The notes beneath the pieces were generated by a model. That model was not told the DNA's origin and made no database searches. It saw nothing but the letters and a program-made list of their open reading frames with translations. This document shows positions 24,522-33,301 of a stretch of DNA of 64,000 nt, in pieces; within the stretch, counting starts at the first letter, position 1, and the number at the start of each line of letters is the position of its first letter. Position numbers and translations under genes: made by a program. The DNA is from JAGQNT01 sp964426605. GTDB lineage: Bacteria; Patescibacteriota; Saccharimonadia; Saccharimonadales; UBA4665. The stretch is taken from contig CAYRQK010000001.1 in assembly GCA_964426605.1 (NCBI GenBank), forward strand, positions 558,001 through 622,000. The letters run 5' to 3'.

Positions 24522-25469
24522 CTATTTCGAAGTTTTGAATTTGAGATACCGCCGGGTCGCAATAATGGAAGAAGCGGCTCCTATCACTATACCGATTAAC
24601 AGTTGTAGAGTCAAAAACCATAAGAAGTGTGCGCTGAAATAATCGTTAGCATAGCCGATATCCAACAGCCCGAGGCTGCTTGCCTGCAACGCGCCGCTCG
24701 AAGCGACAAACGCCGAATTGATGATGAGCACCGAAATAGTCGCCGATAGTACGCCATATATCATACTCTCGACCACGAATGGTCCGCGTATATAATTGGT
24801 GCTGGCACCCAGCAGCCGCATAATCTGGATCTCGTCACGTCGGTTGAAGATAGCCATCTGGATAGTATTAAAGATAATGAGCGCCGAAATAACGGTGAAT
24901 GTTATGACCGTCACGACACCAATCTCGCGTAGGATATTGGTGGCATGCGTAATGTTGTCGATGGCCTTCTTACGGTCACCACTGTAAGACGGCGAGCCGC
25001 TGGTCTGCAAGTCGGCAACATCTTTCTTGACGAGAAATGCCTTGATATCCCCGATCTTGTTGAGGTCTCTGGGTTTAATTTTGACAGTCGCCGGTATGGG
25101 GTTATCGGCCTGGCTCGCTGCATTAGCCAAGTCTTGATCGTTACTGTTTTGCCGAATATACGCCCGGAGCGCCTGGTCCTTGTCCAAATACGTCACACTT
25201 TTGACGTTGGGGAGCTGTTGCAATTGCCCGACCAGCTGGTGCGCCTGTGTACCGGTAACACTATCCTCCAAATACACCGAGATATCGATCTTATTGGTGA
25301 TCTGTGAGATTGTGTGCGTGAATGTCGCGTTAGCAATCAACGCGAATAGGATGATGGTCAGCGTTACAACCATGACGGCCATGGCGGCGATTGCCAAAGA
25401 CGCGTTGCGGATAAAGTTGACAATGCCGGTGTGGATAATCCGGCCGAGTGTTATGAGGTTTCGTTTCAT
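24522..25469 (-). CDS. ftsX: Cell division protein FtsX
   Basis: FtsX is the membrane subunit of the FtsEX complex, which couples division to peptidoglycan hydrolysis. The 315-residue protein has one N-terminal helix (about 20-45), an extracellular domain of about 120 residues and three C-terminal helices, the standard layout. It overlaps ftsE by four bases. The extracellular loop is the expected contact for the coiled coil of the downstream CHAP hydrolase. Confidence 0.94.
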   Translation of the reverse strand: MKRNLITLGRIIHTGIVNFIRNASLAIAAMAVMVVTLTIILFALIANATFTHTISQITNKIDISVYLEDSVTGTQAHQLVGQLQQLPNVKSVTYLDKDQALRAYIRQNSNDQDLANAASQADNPIPATVKIKPRDLNKIGDIKAFLVKKDVADLQTSGSPSYSGDRKKAIDNITHATNILREIGVVTVITFTVISALIIFNTIQMAIFNRRDEIQIMRLLGASTNYIRGPFVVESMIYGVLSATISVLIINSAFVASSGALQASSLGLLDIGYANDYFSAHFLWFLTLQLLIGIVIGAASSIIATRRYLKFKTSK

Positions 25470-26155
25470 ACAGGTAATTTATACGTAGCGTTAGCGCGGT
25501 CGCTGGCAACCTTACCATGCTGCAGGGTCACCACACGGCGCTTTAGTTTGTTCACAATCTCCTGATTGTGCGTTGTCAGGAGTACCGTCGTACCGTATTT
25601 ATTAATCTTCTCTAGCACCTTTATGACATCCCAGGCATGCTTGGGGTCAAGATTGCCCGTTGGCTCATCGGCAATGAGGATCTTGGGCTGCCGTACAACG
25701 GCCCGGGCGATCGCCACACGCTGGCGCTCACCGCCAGACAGCTCTAGTGGCATGCGGTTTTCTTTGCCCTTGAGGTTGACGATATCGAGCACTTTGGGCA
25801 CCGTGTGGCGGATCTCGCGGTTGCTGACGCCAACAATCTCCAGTGCAAACGCGACGTTCTCAAACACCGTCTTGTTGGGCAACAACTTGAAATCCTGAAA
25901 CACCACACCAATCTTGCGGCGCAACAGCGGAATATCGCGGTCCTTGAGTTTATCGTAGTCGATGCCACCAATGATAATTTTGCCGCTAGTCTGGCGCTCT
26001 TCTCGGGTCAACAGCCGCAGCAGCGTCGTCTTACCGGCGCCGCTCTGCCCCACCACTATCACAAACTCCTTCGGCTCGACATGCAATGAGATGCGATCCA
26101 AAGACGGCCCCATACTTTTGTTGTAGGTCTTGGTTACCCTATCCAGTAGAATCAT
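25466..26155 (-). CDS. ftsE: Cell division ATP-binding protein FtsE
   Basis: FtsE is the ATPase of the FtsEX complex. The 229-residue protein has Walker A GQSGAGKTTLLRLL, the ABC signature LSGGERQRVAIARA, Walker B ILIADEPTGNLD and the switch His (TTHNQ). ATG at 26155 is preferred over a GTG two codons upstream because TACAAT, with an upstream TG, ends seven bases before it. It overlaps ftsX by four bases. Confidence 0.95.
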   Translation of the reverse strand: MILLDRVTKTYNKSMGPSLDRISLHVEPKEFVIVVGQSGAGKTTLLRLLTREERQTSGKIIIGGIDYDKLKDRDIPLLRRKIGVVFQDFKLLPNKTVFENVAFALEIVGVSNREIRHTVPKVLDIVNLKGKENRMPLELSGGERQRVAIARAVVRQPKILIADEPTGNLDPKHAWDVIKVLEKINKYGTTVLLTTHNQEIVNKLKRRVVTLQHGKVASDRANATYKLPV

Positions 26156-26162
26156 TAGCACT

Positions 26163-26171
26163 ATTGTAACA
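26163..26171 (-). promoter_or_regulatory. Extended -10, leaderless start of ftsE
   Basis: TGT-TACAAT lies at 26171-26163, seven bases before the ATG at 26155. Confidence 0.5.
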
Positions 26172-26218
26172 TAGCGAAGATCGGCTCGGGGAGACTGGAT
26201 GTCAGCCCAACATATACA

Positions 26219-27307
26219 TTATTCCCCGATAGCGTATTCCAGATAAGCGTCAATAAACGGGTCGAGGTCGCCGCCCAGGACAGCGTCGGGGTCGGATGAT
26301 TCGTGTTTGGTCCGCAAATCCTTGACCTGTTTGTAGGGATGCAGCACGTAGCTACGGATTTGATTGCCCCAGGCCGCTTGCTCGTTGGGACCCTTTAGAT
26401 CACTCACCTTTTCGGCGTGCTGCTCAATCTGCAGTTGCGCCAAACGTGAGCGCACAATGGTCATGGCGGTTTCTTTGTTCTGCAGCTGGCTGCGCTCGTT
26501 TTGGATGGCTACCACGATGCCCGTTGGCAGGTGCGTAATGCGCACCGCACTGTCAGTGGTATTCACACTCTGGCCACCGTGGCCACCGCTGCGGTACACA
26601 TCAATCTTCAGGTCTTTATCATCAATAATCACTTGCTCTGGCGCGTCTATCTCGGGCATGACCTCAACCTTGGCGAAGCTGGTCTGGCGCAAGTTGTCAC
26701 TGTTAAAGGGGCTCAAGCGCACGAGCCGGTGCACACCGTGCTCACCCTGTAGTTTGCCGTAGGCCAAGTTGCCCTCAACCCGCATGGTGACACTTTTGAG
26801 TCCCGCTTCTTCACCTGGTGATTCATCGACAATGACGGCTTTGTAGCCCGACTTCTCGGCCCAGCGCGTGTACATCCGAAACAACATCTGTGCCCAATCC
26901 TGGGCATCGGTACCACCCGCACCAGCATGGATACTCACGATTGCCGAGTTGGTGTCGTAGGGGCCACTAAAGCGCAAGTCGGCACGGAGACCGTCGAACG
27001 TCCGCTGCAGTTCGCCTAATTGCCCACGCAGCTCATCGTCCATCGAGTCATCGCCTAGTTCTAACATATCCGCTATATCATCGACGGCCAGCGACAGTTG
27101 CTGCCACGGGTCAGCCCGAGCCTGCAGGCTCGCCAGTCGCTTCATATCGGCCTGTGCTCGGATGGTATCGTCCCAGAAACCAGGTGCTTCACTCTTAGCC
27201 TTAAGTTCGTTGCGCTCAGTAATACACTCATGCAAGCGCAGCTTGGCAAACGCGACCGCCAGTTGATCCTGCAAGCTAACGACCTGGACCGACAGATCTC
27301 CGGCCAC
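26219..27307 (-). CDS. prfB: Peptide chain release factor 2
   Basis: RF2 ends translation at UAA and UGA. The 362-residue protein has the SPF anticodon-like tripeptide (RLSPFNS) and the catalytic GGQ (GGHGGQSVN). GTG at 27307 is chosen: it lies three bases after the M16 peptidase stop, and GGAGGA from that gene's end serves as ribosome site. The reading frame is continuous, so the programmed frameshift known in many RF2 genes is absent. Having both RF1 and RF2 implies that UGA is used as a stop. The order prfB-ftsE-ftsX is common in bacteria. Confidence 0.95.
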   Translation of the reverse strand: MAGDLSVQVVSLQDQLAVAFAKLRLHECITERNELKAKSEAPGFWDDTIRAQADMKRLASLQARADPWQQLSLAVDDIADMLELGDDSMDDELRGQLGELQRTFDGLRADLRFSGPYDTNSAIVSIHAGAGGTDAQDWAQMLFRMYTRWAEKSGYKAVIVDESPGEEAGLKSVTMRVEGNLAYGKLQGEHGVHRLVRLSPFNSDNLRQTSFAKVEVMPEIDAPEQVIIDDKDLKIDVYRSGGHGGQSVNTTDSAVRITHLPTGIVVAIQNERSQLQNKETAMTIVRSRLAQLQIEQHAEKVSDLKGPNEQAAWGNQIRSYVLHPYKQVKDLRTKHESSDPDAVLGGDLDPFIDAYLEYAIGE

Positions 27308-27309
27308 CG

Positions 27310-28605
27310 CTAGCCATTCCTCCGCCACAATGGCGCGACCTGCTGCGACAACTGCTCGGCGAACTGCTCTCCACAAGCCCCGAGTACACCGAAACCCCAT
27401 ACGTCATGCTTGAAAAACCCATTGACGACCGCAACAATATCGTCTTTCGTGACACCACTGATGCGCTCCGGGATACGCATGTAGTCCTCGATGACTTCAT
27501 CGAAGAAGTAGCGGCCTGAGTAGCCGGCTGCCGTCCCGCCTACTGTCTGCGCACTGCGCTGGAAACGACCAAGCGCGTACTGCTTGGTGGCGTCGATCTC
27601 CTCGTCACTAATTTCACCGCGACGAACCTTGTTGATTTCGTCGACCATGATATGCATCAGCGCTGTTGCGTTTTTATCTGATACTTGTGCGCCAAACCAC
27701 CAGTTGCTGATGTCCCGCGTCTGGCTAACACCAGAGTTCATACCATATACCAGGCCCCGTTCCCGGGCCGTACCAAGTATCTTGGAGTACAGCGTCTCGG
27801 TCAGCAGCGTATTGGCCAGATTAAGCGCATCGGTCTCTGGATCACTGAGGCGACGACCCATAAACGTATCCATATAAAAGTACAAATTCTCGACCGTTTC
27901 GTTATGAATATACACTGGCTTATGCAATTTCACTGGCTGCTCTGATGGCAGTTCGAAACGCTCACCCTCATCCGGAAGTTCAATATTGGCGAACAATTTC
28001 TCGATGGCCGCTTGGCGCCGTTTAGTGATGTTACCCGCAATCACGAAACGAAGATTCGGCGCAATATGAGTCCGCACATAATGTGCCCGCACATCGTCAA
28101 TACCTACGTTGTTCATGAGCGTTAGCCGCTCAATATCCGTCTTGGCAAGCAAGCCAAACTGCTGGCGCATTTCCAAGCTGAGGCGTCGGAAATGTTGGTT
28201 AGATCGGGCGGCCATCTCTTCTTGTACATTGCCAAATTCAGCCGCGAATTCTTCCTTCAAAAATAGCGGCTTGGTGATGGCGACCAATAGTAACCCCAGC
28301 ACTCTGTCCCACTCAAAATCCGCACACTCTGAATCGTAGTTGATATCATATACGCCCGTCGAGGCGTTGCTGTAGGCGCCATTCTGCTCGAGTACCGCCT
28401 GAAAATCTCGGGCCCGCGGGATCAGCTCATTGGCACCCAGCAGCACGTGCTCCATCAGATGCGGCACTTCCCACTTTTTCGGGTCAACCAGATACTCACC
28501 CGCCCGAAAGTTCATATCGAACGTCACTACGCTGGCTGCCGGCACGTGGACGAGCAGTCCACGAACGCCATTATTCAACACAACCTCCGAAACGGTGTGC
28601 TTCAT
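27310..28605 (-). CDS. M16 family zinc peptidase (pitrilysin-like)
   Basis: The 431-residue protein is one M16 catalytic half with the inverted zinc motif HxxEH (PHLMEHVLLG, near residues 48-52) and the distal Glu in EFGNVQEEM about 75 residues later. A second inactive-like half follows (residues 220-430). Proteins of this size usually dimerise or pair with a second M16 subunit to degrade peptides. GAGGGGC precedes the ATG. It is coupled to prfB, with only two bases between them. Confidence 0.92.
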   Translation of the reverse strand: MKHTVSEVVLNNGVRGLLVHVPAASVVTFDMNFRAGEYLVDPKKWEVPHLMEHVLLGANELIPRARDFQAVLEQNGAYSNASTGVYDINYDSECADFEWDRVLGLLLVAITKPLFLKEEFAAEFGNVQEEMAARSNQHFRRLSLEMRQQFGLLAKTDIERLTLMNNVGIDDVRAHYVRTHIAPNLRFVIAGNITKRRQAAIEKLFANIELPDEGERFELPSEQPVKLHKPVYIHNETVENLYFYMDTFMGRRLSDPETDALNLANTLLTETLYSKILGTARERGLVYGMNSGVSQTRDISNWWFGAQVSDKNATALMHIMVDEINKVRRGEISDEEIDATKQYALGRFQRSAQTVGGTAAGYSGRYFFDEVIEDYMRIPERISGVTKDDIVAVVNGFFKHDVWGFGVLGACGEQFAEQLSQQVAPLWRRNG

Positions 28606-28661
28606 GCTGTTAGCCCCTCATCCTGGAGTGACTCCACGGGATTGTGCGATCCACAGATATC

Positions 28662-31289
28662 TTATTTGCGCTTTCGAGCCTGGCTCTTACGTTGGCGCTC
28701 CGACTTGTGAGCTTTCTTGCGAGTCGCAACCGCTTTCGTTTTAGGAGCAACGGTAGCCCTGGCAGAAGTATCAGCCTGCACCGGAGCCTTAAAATCGTTC
28801 GCATGGAACTCCGTCTCGTTGCCCAATATCTGTCCGGCGTTACTGATAGAACCCCGGGCTGCTCGAGTCAGATCGGTCTCGATAGTCTGATCGAGAGCAC
28901 TCGGTGGCAGCGGTTCGGCATGGAAGAGTGTGCGCAGTACATCGTGGCGCAGCGTCCCCTGCATCTCCTCGAAGTATAACTGACTGCGACGGCGATATTC
29001 GACCAGCGGATCCTGCTGACCAACAGCCATCCAGTGAATACCCTCTCGCAAGTGATCCATGTTCTCCAAGTGCTGCATCCATAGATTGTCGAGGATCTGC
29101 AAGTAGATATCACGCTCTACTTTGCGCATAATTTCGGTGCCAAACGACTGTTCTTTCGAGTCGTACAGCTGGTGCGCTTCCTCTTTGAGAACCTGGCCAA
29201 ACTTATCAACTTCGGTGTTGAACAAGCGGTCTAGTGTCGGCTCATCAAACGGAAACACCTCACGCAAAATCTCTTCAAAATCTTCGCTGGTCGCCTGCGG
29301 CGAGGTGGCCATAGCCGTAACTTCGTCGTTAATCATAGTTTTGACACGGCCAGCAATCTCTGGGTGACGCAAGATCTCTTTGCGCATCGCATAGATAGCT
29401 TTACGGTGGCGGTTCATAACATCGTCGTACTGCACGACATTTTTTCGTTGGTCAAAGTGAAAGCCCTCAACTTTTTTCTGCGCGCCTTCGAGACTGCGGG
29501 AAATCAGCCGGTTCTCGATGGGCGTCGCGTCGTCGACTTTGAGCCGTTCCATAATGTTAGCAATGCGGTCACCGCCAAAGATACGCATCAGATCGTCTTC
29601 GGTGCTCACGAAAAACTGCGTCACACCTGGGTCACCCTGGCGACCAGCTCGACCACGCAACTGGTTATCAATACGACGAGATTCGTGCCGTTCGGAACCT
29701 AGTACAAACAAACCGCCGAGAGTCTTCACTTCGTCGGTCAGCACAATGTCGGTACCACGACCAGCAATGTTCGTAGCCAACGTTACTGCGCCAGGTTCGC
29801 CAGCCTTGGCGATAATGGCGGCCTCACGTTCGTTGTTCTTGGCATTGAGCACCTGATGCGGGATGCCAGCTTTTTTGAGCATAGTTGTCAACTTTTCGTT
29901 CTTTTCAATCGAAGCAGTACCGATAAGTACTGGCTGGCCCTTGGTGTGCAACATCCTCACTTCGCGAATAATAGCATTGAACTTGCCTTCTTCGGTTTTG
30001 TAGATGCGATCTGTGCGGTCATTGCGCGCCAGCACCCGGTTGCTGGGCACTTCAACGACATCGAGCTTGTAGATTTGGTGGAACTCCTCGGCCTCGGTCA
30101 GCGCCGTACCAGTCATACCGGACAGCTTGTCGTACAAACGGAAATAGTTCTGGAAACTAATGGTCGCCAGCGTCATACTTTCCTGCTGGACCTCGACGCC
30201 TTCTTTAGCTTCAATGGCCTGGTGTAAACCTTCGTTATAGCGACGACCAGGCAGCAATCGACCAGTGAATTCATCGACAATCACGACTTCACCATCCTTG
30301 GTGACCACATAGTCTTTATCACGTTTGAAGAGCGCCTGGGCGCGCAGTGCCTGCTGTAAATGGTAAATAGTACGGATATTGTCAGCGCCGTACAAGTTAT
30401 CGATGCCAAGTGCTTTCTCGATTTTCTCGACGCCCTTGTCTGTCAAGATAACGGTCTTGCGCTTCTCGTCGGTCTCATAGTCGGCCTCGTTGACAAGTGG
30501 TCGAACAACTTTAGAAAACTGAGCATACGCATTACCACTAGTGACACTCGGTGCGCTAATAATCAGCGGTGTACGAGCCTCATCAATGAGAATGGAGTCC
30601 ACTTCATCGACGATCGCAAAGTTAAGATCGCGCTGGCGCAGCTGATCGACTTCGCGCACCATGTTGTCGCGCAGATAGTCGAAGCCGTATTCGTTGTTGG
30701 TACCGTAGGTAATATCGGCCGCATAGGCATCTTGCCGGCTACACGGCCTCAGGTGGTGAAAGCGCGGATCCTGATGTTCGGTATTGGAAAAACTCGGATC
30801 ATATATGTATGACAAGTCGGCAACGATACAGGCCACCGTCAGGCCCAAAAAATCATAAATCTGACCCATCCAGCCAGTATCACGTTGTGCCAAGTAATCG
30901 TTCACAGTCACCACGTGCACACCTTTGCCGCCAATCGCATTGAGATATGCCGGCAGCGTGGCAACCTGAGTTTTACCTTCACCGGTTTTCATCTCACTGA
31001 CATTACCCTCATGCAGCACCATGCCGCCAACCAACTGCACATCAAAGTGCCGCTGGTTGAGCACCCGCTTGGCTGTCTCGCGGACCACCGCAAAGGCATC
31101 AGGCAGCAGCGCATCGAGCGATGATTTCTTGAGCCGTTTCCGCAACTCGACAGTCTGTTCCTTCAGCTGCTTGTCGGTCATCTTTTGGTATTTACTCTCG
31201 AGCGCGTTGACATCCTTGACGCGCTTTTGCAGCCGTTTGACTGTCTTAGCCTGTGGATCTCCGAGCACCTTCTTAAAAATCGTATGCAT
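28662..31289 (-). CDS. secA: Protein translocase ATPase SecA
   Basis: SecA drives export through SecYEG. The 875-residue protein has Walker A MKTGEGKTQVATLP near residue 100, the DEVDSILIDEARTPLIIS Walker B region, GTASIEKNEKL and TNIAGRGTDI motifs of the second helicase lobe, and the QLRGRAGRQGDPG arginine finger region. The C-terminal zinc motif is replaced by a Lys/Arg-rich tail. ATG at 31289 is preceded by GGGGAGAG ten bases upstream; an earlier in-frame ATG is unlikely. It follows hpf after a 206-base gap. Confidence 0.96.
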   Translation of the reverse strand: MHTIFKKVLGDPQAKTVKRLQKRVKDVNALESKYQKMTDKQLKEQTVELRKRLKKSSLDALLPDAFAVVRETAKRVLNQRHFDVQLVGGMVLHEGNVSEMKTGEGKTQVATLPAYLNAIGGKGVHVVTVNDYLAQRDTGWMGQIYDFLGLTVACIVADLSYIYDPSFSNTEHQDPRFHHLRPCSRQDAYAADITYGTNNEYGFDYLRDNMVREVDQLRQRDLNFAIVDEVDSILIDEARTPLIISAPSVTSGNAYAQFSKVVRPLVNEADYETDEKRKTVILTDKGVEKIEKALGIDNLYGADNIRTIYHLQQALRAQALFKRDKDYVVTKDGEVVIVDEFTGRLLPGRRYNEGLHQAIEAKEGVEVQQESMTLATISFQNYFRLYDKLSGMTGTALTEAEEFHQIYKLDVVEVPSNRVLARNDRTDRIYKTEEGKFNAIIREVRMLHTKGQPVLIGTASIEKNEKLTTMLKKAGIPHQVLNAKNNEREAAIIAKAGEPGAVTLATNIAGRGTDIVLTDEVKTLGGLFVLGSERHESRRIDNQLRGRAGRQGDPGVTQFFVSTEDDLMRIFGGDRIANIMERLKVDDATPIENRLISRSLEGAQKKVEGFHFDQRKNVVQYDDVMNRHRKAIYAMRKEILRHPEIAGRVKTMINDEVTAMATSPQATSEDFEEILREVFPFDEPTLDRLFNTEVDKFGQVLKEEAHQLYDSKEQSFGTEIMRKVERDIYLQILDNLWMQHLENMDHLREGIHWMAVGQQDPLVEYRRRSQLYFEEMQGTLRHDVLRTLFHAEPLPPSALDQTIETDLTRAARGSISNAGQILGNETEFHANDFKAPVQADTSARATVAPKTKAVATRKKAHKSERQRKSQARKRK

Positions 31290-31495
31290 ACGCGGTCCGT
31301 CTCTCCCCGTTACCCTCATTAGAAAATATCAATCCCTACCAGTATAGACTCTCGGGGTAGAAAAATCGAGGGGTTATTAACCGCAAGACCGGGGACCCTC
31401 TCACACGCAGATCCCGGGCCAGGTCGGACCCCAATCCACCTGCCGCCAGCTGCCCTTTTACCCAAAGCCACGGCGGCCACGGAATTGTATAACGC
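31290..31495 (-). promoter_or_regulatory. hpf-secA intergenic region with secA promoter
   Basis: TATACT at 31346-31341 is a likely secA -10 element with a roughly 45-base leader. Between it and hpf lie GC-rich inverted segments, including GGTTAATAACC followed by CCTCGATTTTT on the minus strand, a possible weak terminator for hpf. I find no RNA gene or ORF here. Confidence 0.4.
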
Positions 31496-31870
31496 TTATT
31501 CCGCCAGGGGTACTATTGGTTTGCGAGATCGAGCGAGTATGCGCCGGCGTAGCTTGCCTGGGCCATGCAAGTCTCGGTAGCGTCGAATCTGCTGCTTGAG
31601 CTTAGCCTCGACAATATCCACGGCGGCATACATGTTAACCGTACTCTCCTTGATAGCAACGGTGTCGTGCGGCAAGTGCAGTGTTACCTGCGCCGTACAA
31701 AGCTTCTGCCCCCGGCTTTTGTGCTCTTTGAGGCGCACTTCCAGGTGCGCGCTCTCACGGCTATATTTACTGAGGTATTTATCGAGCCGGCCAAGTTTGC
31801 GAGTGATGTACTTCCGAAGTTTATCGTCTACCGTGTAGTGCTCGCCCGTAATTTCAAGTTTTTGTACCAT
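31496..31870 (-). CDS. hpf: Ribosome hibernation promoting factor
   Basis: HPF binds the 30S decoding region and stores ribosomes inactive under stress. The 124-residue protein has the family N-terminus (KLEITGEHYTVDDKLRKYI), basic helices (RKLGRLDKYLSKYS) and DMYAAVD-like segment NMYAAVDIVEAKLKQQI. It is a short form without the dimerisation domain of long HPF. AAAAGGAG lies nine bases before the ATG but can pair into a hairpin. A perfect inverted repeat covers its promoter. Confidence 0.92.
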   Translation of the reverse strand: MVQKLEITGEHYTVDDKLRKYITRKLGRLDKYLSKYSRESAHLEVRLKEHKSRGQKLCTAQVTLHLPHDTVAIKESTVNMYAAVDIVEAKLKQQIRRYRDLHGPGKLRRRILARSRKPIVPLAE

Positions 31871-31929
31871 AGCTGATACTCCTTTTCTAGAGAAAAGTCA
31901 TTTAGTTCTGGCCGACTTCTCTACGTTCT

Positions 31930-31949
31930 ATTGTATCGTACCGATACAA
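31930..31949 (-). promoter_or_regulatory. hpf promoter with operator-like inverted repeat
   Basis: TTGTATCG (31931-31938) and CGATACAA (31942-31949) form a perfect inverted repeat with a three-base centre. The -10 element TACAAT (31935-31930) lies inside the left arm, so a repressor would mask it. Confidence 0.55.
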
Positions 31950-31962
31950 CTATCAGTGCTCG

Positions 31963-31988
31963 GAAAGTGAAAATAAGCTCTCACTTTC
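31963..31988. repeat. Inverted repeat between serS and hpf
   Basis: GAAAGTGA (31963-31970) and TCACTTTC (31981-31988) are separated by ten bases. No T-tract follows on either strand, so it is more likely a regulator site or leader structure than a terminator. Confidence 0.45.
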
Positions 31989-32041
31989 TTCCGCGCTTTC
32001 ATTGTAGCAAGGCAGACCGAGGGCTGACTGTAGTATATTCG

Positions 32042-33286
32042 TTATATTTCAGTTTTGCCGGGCATGTACGGCAACAGAACTTCGGGGATCTTGAGACGAC
32101 CGTCGGGAGTTTGGCAGTGTTCAATAACAGCAACCAGTGACCGTGCCAATGACACCGCTGTGCCATTGAGTGAGTGTAGCATCTCAATGCTGCCATCTTT
32201 GCGGCGCACCCGGATATTGAGGTTGCGTGTTTGGTAGTCGGTGCAATTGCTGCAACTGGTCAGCTCGCGGTACTTGCCATCGACTGGCGACCAATATTCG
32301 ATGTCGTACTTTTTGGCAGCCGGTGCACCCAGGTCGCCGCTGGCAATATTGATGACGTGATACGGGATGCCAATGGCCTGCCACAATTCCTCTTCAATGG
32401 CCAGCAAGCGCTCGTGCATCTCATTGCTCCGCTCGGGCAGCGTGTAGGCGTACATTTCGAGCTTGTTAAACTGGTGCACTCGGAATAGTCCGCGGGCATG
32501 TTTGCCATAAGTACCGGCCTCTTTGCGGTAGCACGGGCTGAGGCCCGCATATAGCAGTGGTAATTTGTCTTCGTCGATAATCTCATCGGCGTGGTAACCC
32601 GTCAGCGGAATTTCAGCCGTGGCAATCAGGGACAGATCTTCACCCTCGATGCCATACTCGTCGCTCTGCTCACTGGTGCGCGGCGCAAAACCGGTGCCGG
32701 TCATAATACGGCTGCTCACCATATGCGGCACTGTCATGTACATAAAGCCCTTCTGCACCACAAAGTTCAGGGCAAACTGTGTCACAGCGTTTTCTAGCAA
32801 TGCCAGATCGCCCTTCAGGTAATAAAACTTGGCGCCAGCAACTTTGGTGCCGCGCTCAAAATCGAGCCAATCGCGTTCGGTCGCAAAATCCAGATGGTCA
32901 ACCGCACCGGTCGTTTGTTCGCCTACCTTTTTGATCTCTACGCTGTCTTCCTCGCCGCCAATCGGCACACCGTCTTGAGTGATGTTCGGAATGCCTCGCA
33001 GCGCTACGTCGTATTGTTCTTCGACGGTTTTGAGATCAGTCTCGAGCTGAGCGATCTCTTCTTTGAGTTTTTTGCCAGCCACAATTTGCTCATCAGTTGG
33101 CCTGCCCCGCTTTAGCTCGGCAGATTGTTCGTTGCGTCGCCTGCGCAATTCTTCCACCTGCGTTAACTGCATGCGGCGCTCGCCATCGAGCGTCAACAGC
33201 TGCGAAATATCAACTTTGTAGCCCTTTTGGGCAGACTTGCGAGCAACTAGTTCGGCATTATCTCGAATAAACTGAATATCTAACAT
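32042..33286 (-). CDS. serS: Seryl-tRNA synthetase
   Basis: It charges tRNA-Ser. The 414-residue protein has the N-terminal coiled-coil arm (about residues 40-105, EELRRRRNEQSAELKRG), motif 2 CYRKEAGTYGKHARGLFRVHQF and motif 3 LNGTAVSLARSLVAVIE near the end. All class II motifs are intact and length is typical. TATACT ends seven bases before the ATG, so no T-box or other leader is possible. Confidence 0.96.
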   Translation of the reverse strand: MLDIQFIRDNAELVARKSAQKGYKVDISQLLTLDGERRMQLTQVEELRRRRNEQSAELKRGRPTDEQIVAGKKLKEEIAQLETDLKTVEEQYDVALRGIPNITQDGVPIGGEEDSVEIKKVGEQTTGAVDHLDFATERDWLDFERGTKVAGAKFYYLKGDLALLENAVTQFALNFVVQKGFMYMTVPHMVSSRIMTGTGFAPRTSEQSDEYGIEGEDLSLIATAEIPLTGYHADEIIDEDKLPLLYAGLSPCYRKEAGTYGKHARGLFRVHQFNKLEMYAYTLPERSNEMHERLLAIEEELWQAIGIPYHVINIASGDLGAPAAKKYDIEYWSPVDGKYRELTSCSNCTDYQTRNLNIRVRRKDGSIEMLHSLNGTAVSLARSLVAVIEHCQTPDGRLKIPEVLLPYMPGKTEI

Positions 33287-33293
33287 AGTGCAA

Positions 33294-33299
33294 AGTATA
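33294..33299 (-). promoter_or_regulatory. -10 element, leaderless start of serS
   Basis: TATACT at 33299-33294 is separated by seven bases from the ATG at 33286. It overlaps the end of the upstream nuclease gene's neighbourhood (stop at 33302). Confidence 0.6.
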
Positions 33300-33301
33300 C
33301 C

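Noticed and set aside
26219..27400. Programmed frameshift in prfB
   Set aside because: The RF2 frame is continuous from the GTG start through the GGQ motif, with no internal UGA/slippery site.
31320..31495. GC-rich hpf-secA gap as SRP RNA or RNase P RNA
   Set aside because: The conserved SRP GGAA/AGCAG loop and the RNase P P4 motif are absent.
33287..33301. T-box riboswitches ahead of serS, glyS, lysS or proS
   Set aside because: serS, glyS and lysS have no room for leaders, and the proS upstream region lacks the antiterminator T-box sequence.
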